A stretch of 60,000 bases of DNA from NCBI RefSeq assembly GCF_030272615.1, contig NC_081414.1:812301069-812361068 (forward strand), read 5' to 3'. The notes below the pieces were generated by a model. It was given only the letters and a program-made list of their open reading frames with translations, did not search any database and had not been told where the DNA came from. This DNA is from Cryptomeria japonica. Lineage: Eukaryota > Streptophyta > Pinopsida > Cupressales > Cupressaceae. The first letter of the stretch is position 1. Each line of letters begins with the position of its first letter. This document shows positions 32,936 through 43,120 of this stretch, piece after piece. Position numbers and translations under genes: made by a program.

Positions 32936-33484
32936 TTTAACACAATAAACCAAAATATTTGATTTGATATACAAGGGAGAATTGAATAATATTGTAGTGG
33001 TTTTCATATTTTTTCTCTTTATTTTTAGTAAATTTAAAAGTTGTTATTAGAATACTATTTTACTTTATTACTTTAAATTTTTGATAAGATGATAGTGTAA
33101 TATTATCAAAATATTGACACAAGAATTAAGATGATAAGATATAAGATAAGATAATGTAAGTTCAAGAATCTTAATTGTATATTTATATGTATTTGAATGA
33201 AGAAATGAATTAAGATTGACTTACATTTAAGTTATTCAATTTAAAATGTGAAAGTTTAAATAGATAATTAAAAACATGGATGAAGAAATGAATCATTCAG
33301 ATTGAATCATCTTTGTCTAATCCTAAAATTTGAGTTTGTTTCTCTTTATTTTGATTTAAAACTATATGTATCATCTTGGCTTCATTTTATTTATTCAATT
33401 TAAAATGTGAAAGTATAAATAAGGAATTAGTAAAATTACTCATTAAGGTTGAATCATCTTTTCCTAACACTAAAATTTATTATA

Positions 33485-33665
33485 ATCCTAACTGCAATCC
33501 TCACTCTAAACATTAACCCTAATCCTAAGAATAACATTAACCCTAACGATAATCATAATTATAGTTTTAATATTTATTTGAATGTAACATAACCCATTTT
33601 ATTTTTCTAATCATAACTCTAATCCTAAATATAATCCAAACCCTAACCCTAATCATAACCTTGAT
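33485..33665 (+). repeat. Degenerate telomere-like CCCTAA repeats, second block
   Basis: Same CCCTAA-type words and orientation as at 32695. Confidence 0.6.
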
Positions 33666-33690
33666 GATAATTAATATTCTACCTCTAATA

Positions 33691-36270
33691 ATGCATGATG
33701 GACAATGAAGGAGGCAATGGTGGAGATAGGATTTCTACAGAGGATGGGGATGGGGATGGGGATGAGGTAGATATGCAAAATAAGGTGCTCCTATGGGTGA
33801 GGTTTTTGCCTTGGCTGATACAAGATTATGAACCTTGGTTTTGTTTTGGGCATTCTTAACTTAGAAGAGATCCTTAGTCAATGTGGTCATGTATCTCATT
33901 TTTGTTTCTCTATTTTAGACAAGGATTGTTAGCCCCTTTATCATTTGTGCTTTAAAGTGGACTAGCTTGGAGAAGGTTACAATTAGATGTTCTTGTTTAT
34001 TGAGAGTTTTTCTCATGCTGCTTACAGGGATCACGTGGGGTTTGGACAGGCTGAACAGTGGTTTGAGGCTTCTAATGTATTGGTGCCCCTATGTTATTTA
34101 GTTCCTCCCCTACCTTTTTTTGTGGGTCGACAAGGAATTTTTTCTGCAAGATTTGGGAGGGTTTCTTTCGCCTATTTCCTCTTTCAAGAGGTTTTTTCTC
34201 TAACCTTCTACAAGGGTTCTTACTTTTGAGGTATGTTCTTGTCCTATAATACTCTTTGTTATTTTTATATAAAGATACAAGTTTTGGATTCTCAGTTGGT
34301 GTCTTGAACTGTCTATAGTGGAGGCCTTCTTTCTCAATGCTCTTTATTCTACTTCTAGGGAAGGGTATTGATGGTGTTTTTCGGCTCTTCTTTTTTTGGA
34401 TGCCTTATGGAGGTAGGATTTGTAGAGGGGTTTTTAAAGGATTTTTGTAGGGTTGTTTGCTCTACTAGGGTTCATGGTAATAGAATCCTAGAGTGTAGAG
34501 TGTGTCTTTTTTCCTAAGGTTTCCTTCCTTTATCTCTTGTGTGCTAGGGTTTTGACCCTAGAGCCTTCTATCGATGATGGGAATTCATGGGTTCTTGTGG
34601 CTATGCTTTTCTCTAGGGATGATGGTACTCTTCTTAGTGTTGGATAGCTGCTATCAATTTTGGGTTATCTTTGCATATATGTTGAGGGTTGGTTACCCTA
34701 TAGGAGATTAACCAGAAAGGGCTCCTCTTCTATTGTGCCTGCTTATGTGTTGGTCCTTGGCTTCATTTGGAGGGGACTATTATTTTATTGGGTCTCTATG
34801 TATACCCTATATTACCCCTATCCTTTTTTGAGTCCTGTTGGGGTGAGGTCCTCAAGGTCTCACTTTCATAGGTTGGCATGGGATCTCCTTTATTTGTGGT
34901 TTCTAGATGGGGCTTCTTCCCCAGAGTTCTTTCCTTTATGGATTACAATTACTAGTGGTGCTAGTTATGGTGGACTTATTGAGGTGGTACATGTTGGTTT
35001 ATTTGCAAGGATTTCTAACAATTATAGGTTAAGGGATTCCTTTTGAAACCCTAAATTTGTTTGTGCTAGTCAATTATTTGGTTATTTTGTTTAGTATTTT
35101 TTGGAATGGCTATGTGGTTCTACTAGCACAAGGTTTCTAATTGTCTCTAGATCTCTATGGTCTCCTTCCTCATCTAAGCATGTGTCCATACAAGGTGGTC
35201 CTTTAGATAAAAGGTTGTGGAAATCTTTTCAAAATATAATGGCAACTTTCTACTCCCTTGACTACTTTGATTCTAGTTCAAGTGGTTTTATCAAAAAGAT
35301 GGTTCAGGGTTCTTTCTTAAACCCCTAAGTTTTTAATATGTGAATATTTTTTGGGGTGGAGATCCTTGTTCCCAATAGTTAGTTTCTCCAATCAAAAGAA
35401 ACTACCTCAATAAAGTGTCTTCTCTTTTTAGTTTCAGTGGTCTCACTACTTGTGAGTTCCTCCCTCTTGACCGCTTGTTTAGCTCTTATGTATCATTTTG
35501 GGATCCCTCCCACTTTATCTAAACTGAAGATTATTACCATAACCCTAATTTTGAGATAAAATATATCATAGTTGTTATTATATCTCTAATTGTAATCTTA
35601 ACTGTAACCCTAACCCTAATTATATTTCATAACCCTAACAGTTACCCTAAATATGCCTCTAACTATAAACCTTAGCCTAATTTTTTTTTTAATGGTTTTC
35701 TAAAGCGTGGAACTATTATAGCTATATCACATTAGTATGTGGTGTAGCATATGATACAATTTTTTATTCTATCTAATTTGTTTTTAAGATAAAAAAATCT
35801 TGTCTCAAGCTCAAGAAATGTGTTACTTCAAAAGCCTAATATTTTTAGATCTACTTTTCATTTACTATTAATTAATTTCTATAATAGATATAAGAACCTT
35901 GGTTTTGAAATCCCATTTTAAGCAACAAAATTCTTATTGAAAGATGTGTAATTTCTGTAAAGTAAAATATTACGTAGATTTCTAATTGTTTGAACTGTTT
36001 TTAATAAAATATTTTACCAAAATGTTAAATTTAGATTGTTAAATCTATTTTTTATAAATTTATCTCTTGTATTTTTTGTTTTGAATAATTATAACTAGGA
36101 TAGACCATTACCTTTGCATAGCTGCTAAAAAGAAACACCTAGCACACATGAGGAATGCACAGATAGACAAAGACATAAAACATCTGAACCAACATGGAAT
36201 CACCTAAAGATGAGACACATGCTAGAGACCCAACAAAAAAAAAGCAAACTAGCCACCCGCTAAGGCCACA
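33691..36270. other. Intergenic DNA, no recognised gene
   Basis: Contains a short (GGGGAT)n tract near 33745-33765, a third CCCTAA-type block at 35540-35685 and T-rich DNA. Open frames at 33987-34229, 34660-35046 and 35101-35328 on the plus strand have no conserved motif. I see no gene. Confidence 0.5.
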
Positions 36271-36280
36271 AAGGGATGGT

Positions 36281-37060
36281 CTATTGGGTGGAGATGTTAC
36301 CATCTTGCCAATCTTTACAAATTCCAATTAATTTCTTAGGAATGGAATTTATTTTGTTGGAATCAGTAATCGAAGTTACATTATCAGAATTTGGAGTATC
36401 TTTGACCAATGAGATAGGGGGTTCCATCGTAGCAGAGGGAAACATTGACTGCCTCTTCTGCTTCACTTCCATATGGTTAATTTCCTCCTAAATATCCTTC
36501 AAGGAAGCCAAGTTCCTTAAGGCCATCTCCTAGTTTAGAGCAGACATATCCTCAATATTTTTCCTCAAGATCTCTTAACTTTCATTAAGCTCCATCACAA
36601 CCCTACCCTTATTCATCTACAATATATTTTCATTAAGGTCATTCAGCCTTTCTTCGACCTTATCCCATTTCTCAAACTTACCAACCATGTTACTAGTAGC
36701 CTCTCAAACCAGTTTGTCTTTCTTCTCCACCACCCATTTATCAACCCTTCCACCTACCTCAACTAAAGTATCAAGCCTGTTAATCTTTCTTATAGAAACA
36801 TTAAATTGAGAGAAGAGCCACTTAATAACCAATTCTTGGTCCTCAACATATTATTCCAACCACAAAAACTTAGCATTTAGAGTTGGGGGGGGCCAGGAAT
36901 GTAGTTAGGGGTGTTGTATTTAGGGGGAAGGGGAACAACCTTCTCAAAATCCTTAGGATACTAGTCAGATTTTGAGGCCAAGGAGAACTTTGAATCCTAA
37001 GGAACCTCCTCCTTCTCCAATAATTCCACATCCTCAGTAGGCAGATTGGGAGAAAGTTGT
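36281..37060 (-). pseudogene. Degraded coiled-coil reading frame, unknown
   Basis: Reading down from about 37060: LPTEDVELLEKEEVP, then a Pro-rich strip (PPKYNTPNYIPGPP). After a shift near 36885 one frame stays coding-like down to 36281 with only about six stops. It holds heptad-type words (NRLDTLVEVGGRVDKWVVEKK, KFEKWDKVEERLNDLNENI, LASLKDI) and a Ser/Pro/Asn-rich tail. It looks like a protein with a Pro-rich N-terminal part and a long coiled coil. I do not recognise the family; an ORF1 or Gag-like protein of a non-autonomous element is possible. No LTRs were found around it. Confidence 0.5.
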
Positions 37061-38096
37061 TTTTTATTAAGGAAAAAATAGGTTTTGAGGGGACCCGAAA
37101 CCCCTTACAACAGGTTTTGATGGGACCCAAAACCCTTAGATTTTATTAGGATCTGGGACCCACAATACAACACCACCAAAAAGAATAATCATAAAAAACC
37201 AATAGCCCAACCTCATCCAAGATAGAAAAGACCAGCATCTTTCACATGCACAAGGGTTTTACAAAGGCTCCCTTAACCTTCAACAAATTGCATAGGTGTT
37301 TCTAGGCACCCATAACCTTCAAAAAACACCATATTACAACAGATATTCATAGAGTCACAATCTGGATAGATAAGGTTTCGAAAGGCTCCCCTAACCTTCA
37401 ATTTGGGTTTTAGATTGGCACCCAAAACCAACAGAGCTGGGTTTTCCTAGGCTCCCTTAACCCGCAACATAGTTCTCCGGCCACCAAATACAAAACTTGT
37501 CCTTAACCAAATACAACAACTGGTTAGACTAGGCCCTTGAAAACTACTAGCTTCCAGCCTACCTGTGGGTTTTACAAGGCTCTGACAACCTTTCAAGATG
37601 GGTTTTATAATGGCTCCCAAAACCGGCAGGAAGGAGCCCTTCACCATCCTGCATCTGATCAAATTCCACCTTCCAACACATGACCTATCCACCTCTATAG
37701 GACAAGGATACACCTCCAAGCTTCAAACCACAAAACAAAGTCCAACAACCAAAAAACCAACTCATAAAGCTTAGCTAGATAGAAGTGTTTTGAAAAGTCT
37801 CCCAAAACCCTATGCAAAAAGAGAGGCCTAATCCAAACAGACTCCATGCAAACTAGCTTTACCAAAATCTCCACCTCTATAGGAGAAGAGGGAAAGAAAC
37901 CTAGTAGCAGGGAGAAAGAAATGAAATAACACCCAACCTCAAATAACAGGGCATCCAAAGCCCCCGGTAGGAGCCATCTCACAAAACTTAGCCCACAACT
38001 CTTTCCTTCTATAGAAGAATGGTTGACCTCAATAGGACAAACTGAGAGAAATTGAAAGATGACAGCCTAAACATCACCAGAGAACCTCTTGAAAAT
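37061..38096. other. Intergenic DNA with repeated 'GGTTTT-GGGAGCC' words
   Basis: Words such as GGGTTTTAC, AAGGCTCCC and CCAAAACC recur many times, giving open but low-information minus-strand frames (37447-37719, 37695-37982). It may be the leader of the coiled-coil frame to its left. No gene supported. Confidence 0.45.
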
Positions 38097-39467
38097 AAAA
38101 GAACCAGAAATAGGTGATTAAGGATTGACCATCTACTAGAAATCTCATAGAGTTACGAAGTTTCCTCGGGTTAGCAAACTTTTATCGCAGGTTTGTCTTG
38201 GGATTTTCCCATCTGTCTTGGCCTCTAAATCAGTCTTTGAGGGGGGGGACACAAGCAAAGTTTAAATGGACAAGTGCTCAACAAGAAGCATTCAAGGGGC
38301 TAAAATGAAGGTTATGTTCTGCACCAGTTTTATCTCTTCCTGACCTACAACAACCATTTGAAATACAAACAGATGCATCAGAATATGCTCTAGGGGCAGT
38401 CCTCATGCAACATGGTCATCCAGTTGCATATCATAGTCAGACCTTTTTTGATATAGTGCGTCGATATGCTACTTATGACAAGGAACTATATGCTATTGTT
38501 CAAGCCTGTAAGCAGTGGAAACATTACAATATGGGTAAGGAGACTGTCATCCACACAGATCACAAACCCCTTCAATTTTTGCAAACACAAGGGAAGTTGC
38601 AGAATGATCGACATCAACGATGGTCAGCATATCTTCAACAATTTCACCTCAATATTCACCACAAGAAGGGAAGTATTAATAAAGTAGCAGATTGTTTGAG
38701 CAGGCCTCCAATTGCAGCCATAAGTATGGTTTTGAACTCATGTGGTCATCAAACTGAAGCCTGGGCTTGTTTGTATGAGAATGATGTTGAATTTGCAGAT
38801 GTTTATAATCAATTAGTGAAGGGATAGCAAGTGAATGATTTCTATTTGCAGGATGGAATGCTTTGTCACCTTGGCCAAATCTGTGTGCCCAATGCAGAAC
38901 GCAAAAAGTTGATATGGGAAGCTCACTATAATAAGGTTAGTGGTCATTTTGGTATAGGTAAGACTACTGCTATACTTCAGAAGTATTTCTATTGGCCAAA
39001 ATTACGGAATGATGTTATTTCATATATTCAAGCTTGTACTGCATGTGCTATTGCTAAGCCTGCCAATCGTAAACTTGGGTTGTACTCACCACTTCCTATT
39101 CTTGAAAAACCTTGGCACTCAGTTTCAATGGACTTTATGTCTGGTCTTCCTACCACCAAAAGAGGCCATGATTGTGTGTATGTTGTGGTAGATAGGTTCT
39201 CAAAAATCCAGTAATAGTGGCTTGTAAAAAAACCATATCTACAGAGGACACTGCAAAGCTATTCTTTGAATACATTTGGGTTCATTTTAGTCTACCAAAT
39301 ACCATTATCTCGGATAGAGACATTAGATTTCTTAGTAAGTTCTGGTCTACACTATAGGAAAATATGGACACAAAATTGATAAAGTCTACTACTTTCCACC
39401 CTCAAACAGATGGCCAAATAGAGGTAGTGAACCAGATGATCATACACATCCTACGAATGTATCACTC
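38097..39467 (+). pseudogene. Gypsy pol: reverse transcriptase end, RNase H, integrase start
   Basis: One frame, few stops. Reverse transcriptase connection LRSFLGLANFYRRFV; RNase H words FEIQTDASEYALGAVL, YATYDKELYAIVQA, HTDHKPLQFL and DRHQRWSAYLQQF; tether KVADCLSR; integrase zinc-binding HYNKVSGHFGIGKT and CTACAIAKP; integrase core WHSVSMDFMSGLP (catalytic Asp), VVVDRFSK, then after a one-base loss near 39210 IISDRDIRF and TTFHPQTDGQIEVVN (catalytic Glu). It ends at RMYHS where the solo LTR begins. Stops lie at about 38306, 38827 and 39214. Confidence 0.93.
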
Positions 39468-40705
39468 TGTAAAGCGAAAAATCGAACCCTAGGTGTTCCC
39501 CCACTCCAAAGAGAGAGAAAGGAGGTCACTACGATTGATGGTTTTCACTTAGGAGAGACTTTACATTCAAAAGAGGGGTTGAAACTCACAAGATCCAATC
39601 CCACACAATGCAAGATTGAATTCTAAATGAGTTTCAGGGGTTGAGACAACAAGGATACCCTCTTTTGTAAAGAATGTAGATAGAAGGATTGAACTAAGAG
39701 TGTATGTGAAAGTAAGAAAGATTCGCTTGTAGACAGGGATAGAGACATGGGATGAAGCTGCGGACCTGAAATTAGTAGTAAAATGTCGAGATGATGCTGT
39801 CCTACAAGTTTGAGCAAAAGTTGATAGGACGATGGTGCCCGAAGTGCACACGGTCCTCCGAAAAATCTGCAAAATGAAGGGGGATCTGTTCGTCTCTGCA
39901 CAAGGATTCCAGATCTTCAATTATAGCTGTGTACCTGCAACCTACACATATAAAAGAGAGGATGATTGGGGGGTTAGGGATTAGGGGTTTGCCTTCAGGT
40001 CAAACCCCAGTTTTGGAATTAACCAAGAAATGAGAATGTTGTGAATGTAAATGTTTGTAATGTAATCAAGTACTGATACCTTGTTGTAAGAATGTTTGTA
40101 TTCTTACATGCGAAGGTGTAATGATGTTGTATGTTGTAGGTGATCTCCTCTTCAATGGTTGAATCCTTGTCTTGAATGCAACACCTAGCCTTGAATGGAG
40201 ACCTAGGATGCTTAATTGCTTGAAGGAATGCTTGAATGTTTGAATGTTTGCCTATCGCTTCCGCCTTTTGCACACAAATCGTTTTCCTCCTCCCAAATGG
40301 GAGGGGAAATGTAGTTTATATACTTGTCAATTAGGGTTAGGAGACTGATTTTTCTGACCTTAGGCCAACCTAGGAACATTATTTTCCAAATTGCAAACTT
40401 GAAGACCCGATGCCCAACAAGAGACCGGGCCCAAAATAGGGCCAGGGACCAAGGCATTGGGCACCATGGTCCTGAGGGACCAGGGCGCTAGGTGCCATGG
40501 TCCTGAAGGACTAGGGCGCTGGGTGCCATGGTCCCACCTCTCCGGACAGCAGGGTGCAAGGAGAATCAGGCCAAGGTGCAGAAAGATGCAGTTTTTGATG
40601 TCGTAAACAGGTTTCAGGGTCTCCATTCAGGTTCAACGTTGCGCCGCCATCGTGAAGACCCAAATGCAGTCAAAATTGCAAGTGTCACAATTTTATGACA
40701 CTACA
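39468..40705 (-). mobile_element. Solo LTR (1,238 bp) inserted in the gypsy integrase
   Basis: Ends TGTAAAGCG…GACACTACA, so TG…CA, flanked by perfect CACTC duplications (39463-39467 and 40706-40710). Removing it and one duplication rejoins the integrase codons in frame. The right end reads TGTAGTGTCATAAAATTG on the minus strand and a TATATAAAC word lies on that strand near 40315, so I favour minus orientation, but a TATAAAAG on the plus strand near 39949 leaves this open. No internal coding region; it probably arose by LTR-LTR recombination. Confidence 0.85.
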
Positions 40706-41470
40706 CACTCAAAACATCCCCGCGCATGGGATGAAAGTCTTCCATATGTTCAACATAGCTACAACAGGGCAATTCACAGTTCAACTGGCCACAACCCATT
40801 TGAGGTTTATCTTGGTTATCAGCCACTTGCACCCATGGACGTTGCCATACCACTTATTCAACTTGATCTGGTTCCACATGTTGGTAAGGAGGAAGATAAG
40901 GCAACCCATTTCATCGATAAAATTAATCATTTACAACAACAGGTTCATGAAATTTTGGAAAATGCCAATAAGAAGTATAAGGTGAGACATGATGAGCATC
41001 GTACTCCTCATAATTTTCAAATCGGGGACAAGGTGTGGTTGCATATCCAAAAGGAATGATTATAGGGTGCCAATAGGAAGCTTCATCCTCTGCGTTATGG
41101 GCCATACACCATCATCAAGCAAGTTGGTGATAATGCTTTTGAGCTTAATTTACCTCCATTTCGGGGTCTTCATCCAGTCTTCAATGTGGAACTCTTGAAG
41201 CCATATTTTCCTCCACTATTAGATGTTGCAGATGTGGCAGAACCAATCTCCACTATAGAATTGAATCGAAATGCAGCTATCCCATTCCCATGCAATCAGA
41301 TTGTGGACACCATGGCGAAAACACTCAAACAATAGTAGATTTACTTATACAAAGTGGTTCAAGCAGGGCTGAGTGTTCAACAAGGAAAGTGGTTTACGAG
41401 AGAGCACCTTCAAGAACGTTTTCCTCATCTCATTCAAACTTTTTATGCAATGGGGCCCATTGCTTTCCAA
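40706..41470 (+). pseudogene. Gypsy pol: integrase C-terminal part and tail
   Basis: Resumes with HPRAWDESLPYVQHSYN, STGHNPFEVYLGYQP, a coiled stretch (KINHLQQQVHEILENANKKY), the GPF/Y-type region (FQIGDKVWLHIQKE, two stops at about 41057-41065, then LHPLRYGPYTIIKQVG, and LHPVFNVELLKPYFP), and a final segment (YLYKVVQAGLSVQQGKWF) where chromoviruses carry a chromodomain; I cannot prove one here. Confidence 0.88.
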
Positions 41471-41481
41471 GGGGGAAGTAA
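41471..41481 (+). other. Gypsy polypurine tract
   Basis: GGGGGAAGTAA directly before the TGATCAGAAG start of the LTR. Confidence 0.8.
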
Positions 41482-41927
41482 TGATCAGAAGAATTTTTGA
41501 ATTATATTTTTTTTAGTTTAGTTTGTCTATATGTTAGTATTTTGCAATTTTGAAGGTCTTAAGGGCATTTTTAGCCCTTGAAAGAGGTATAGCTAAAAGC
41601 TATCCTCTTTCAGATTTAGGTCTACATCTCTTGGAGACCTTTCCAACGAGATCAACGACTCGTAGTTTCGAGTCTCGAGCAGAAAGTTATGTCTAGTTGA
41701 AGTTAGGATAAATTTTCATATAGGTTTTTTTGAAAATTTCGTAGTTTTTAGATTTTATTATGTAATAAACAAATGTGACTGTTGGGCTTCGATTCTCAAG
41801 AGGTCTCTGTGACCCTTGGAATCTCATGAACTTCTATATGCTGGATTTTTTAATGAAATAGATTACTTTTTGGCTTGCTTCAATTCTATGATTTCTAGTT
41901 CTTGTAAACAAAATTTACAATACCACA
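41482..41927 (+). repeat. Gypsy 3' LTR (about 446 bp)
   Basis: Starts TGATCAGAAG after the polypurine tract and ends near TACCACA; the exact end (41925-41927) is uncertain because the other LTR is missing. Confidence 0.7.
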
Positions 41928-42738
41928 GGTTCTCACTCAAGTGTTTTCATCCGAATCCATAATTCAGATCAAAGAGGGTCAAAGATTTGGCAAAGAAAAA
42001 TGTAGAATTGCAAAGAGAAGTTTCATCTTTGCAAAGGGAAATTGATATAAAAAACCATGTGAATGAATCTCGGCAATGCATGGATTTGAAAATGAAATTA
42101 ACAGAGGCCGAGAATGAGATTTTGAAGCTAAGGGAAGCCCTCACAGAATCCATCAAGAATGTAAAATAAGCATAAGCTGACCGGGATTTAATGCAGAGGA
42201 GCTATAGGGAGAAAGAGAGGGAAAATTTTGAGTTAAAGAAACCAGTCTTTAGATTGCAGTGATTATGTAGAGATCAGGAAAGAACAATTGGGGGATTGTG
42301 GGGAGAATTAGACAATAAGATAGATGATTTTACACAAGACAAAGATGCTTGTATCACCCAGCTACAGAAGGAACAACTCTGATTAGTTGGTGTAGAAAAG
42401 GCCTTCCACAAGGATTTGGATAATTCTAGGTGGGAAGCTGATGGTCTGAGGTATGAAAACACCTATCTTTTTGATAGGGTGCAAAGCAATGAGAAAGGTA
42501 CTAGCACTGGGTTGATCAAACTTGATCAAGAACTTTGGAATCGCCTTGATCAGCTGCTAGTTTAGGAATTCCCACTGCTGGATGAGAATGTATGCCTTTC
42601 TTTCAAGTTGTTGTATTATGTTAAAAGGAAATTCTCTAACTTCAATGGATGTGAAATCAATGAAGACGAACATTCTCTAATGTCTGATACTGGACAAGAA
42701 TGGGATCATGTCATGGAATTGGATGGCATGGCTCAAAT
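41928..42738 (+). pseudogene. Pseudogene of a plant coiled-coil protein (At2g39300/At3g55060-like), left exon
   Basis: A single frame (41987-42169 open, then with stops) reads RVKDLAKKNVELQREVSSL, RQCMDLKMKLTEAENEILKL, RDQERTIGGLWGEL, QLQKEQL, VGVEKAFHKDLDNSRWEADG, LRYENTYLFDRVQ, LIKLDQELWNRLDQLL, NVCLSFKLLYYV and QEWDHVMELDGMAQ. This matches, from memory, the C-terminal half of a plant family of long coiled-coil proteins of unclear function. At least six stops (for example near 42167, 42260, 42380 and 42563) make it a pseudogene. The N-terminal part is missing; a gypsy LTR abuts its left end. The frame is cut at 42738 by element IV and goes on at 47773. Confidence 0.65.
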
Positions 42739-43120
42739 TTTGAGAAGAAATAAAATTATTTTATTAAAACACTTACAAATATAGTCTATCATAAAATATA
42801 CTTGAACCCCCGGACATTCCTCCAATATTTCCACATGGTCAATAATACCTCTTGTGCATAGTGATGTAACTCACCATAAAGCTCCAAATTCACACAACTC
42901 TCAAATGAGAGAGAATCTCCTTAAATATAGGAGAAAGGTTGGCTTCACTAGTCACACCTTTTCAATAACCCCCATTCATAAATAATTAATAATCTAATAT
43001 TTATTCAATTATAATTATTTCAAATGGGATATACTTATTATAAGGTTTTATAACCTTATATTAGAACATTATATATAAATGTTATTAGGATGTGACCCCT
43101 AATAACATTATGTTCTAACA
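42739..43120 (-). repeat. Element IV 3' LTR (about 382 bp)
   Basis: Aligns with 47375-47772 from TTTTATTAAAACACTTAC onward; its outer 20 bases are eroded, so the left border is approximate. Ends ATGTTCTAACA. Contains the 9-bp stem GTTATTAGG/CCTAATAAC (43081-43106). Confidence 0.85.

Larger units (their letters stand above)
32200..33690. repeat. AT-rich tandem repeat, unit about 110-170 bp
   Basis: A unit containing TTGAATCATCTTT, AAATTTGAGTTTGT, TTTGTATCATC, CAATTTAAAATGTGA and GATGAAGAAATGAATCATT recurs near 32375, 32485, 32642, 33300 and 33440, with the CCCTAA-rich stretches in between. Unit length varies through indels. No coding frame. Confidence 0.7.
38097..41927 (+). mobile_element. 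5'-truncated Ty3/gypsy retrotransposon with 3' LTR
   Basis: Begins abruptly within the reverse transcriptase (about 38100) and runs through RNase H, integrase and a C-terminal tail to a polypurine tract and one LTR. Order and wording (LRSFLGLANFYRRFV, then RNase H before integrase) are those of Ty3/gypsy. The 5' LTR, gag, protease and most of the reverse transcriptase are missing. A solo LTR of another element splits it at 39468-40705. Confidence 0.92.

Noticed and set aside
33987-34229. 80-codon plus-strand open frame
   Set aside because: Same T-rich context, no motif; stops in all frames around it.
34660-35046. 128-codon plus-strand open frame
   Set aside because: Phe/Leu/Tyr-rich because of T-rich DNA, no conserved motif, no neighbours that make sense of it.
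40652-41059. Open frame starting at 40652 taken as a separate gene
   Set aside because: Its first about 18 codons lie in the solo LTR; the rest is the continuation of the gypsy integrase.
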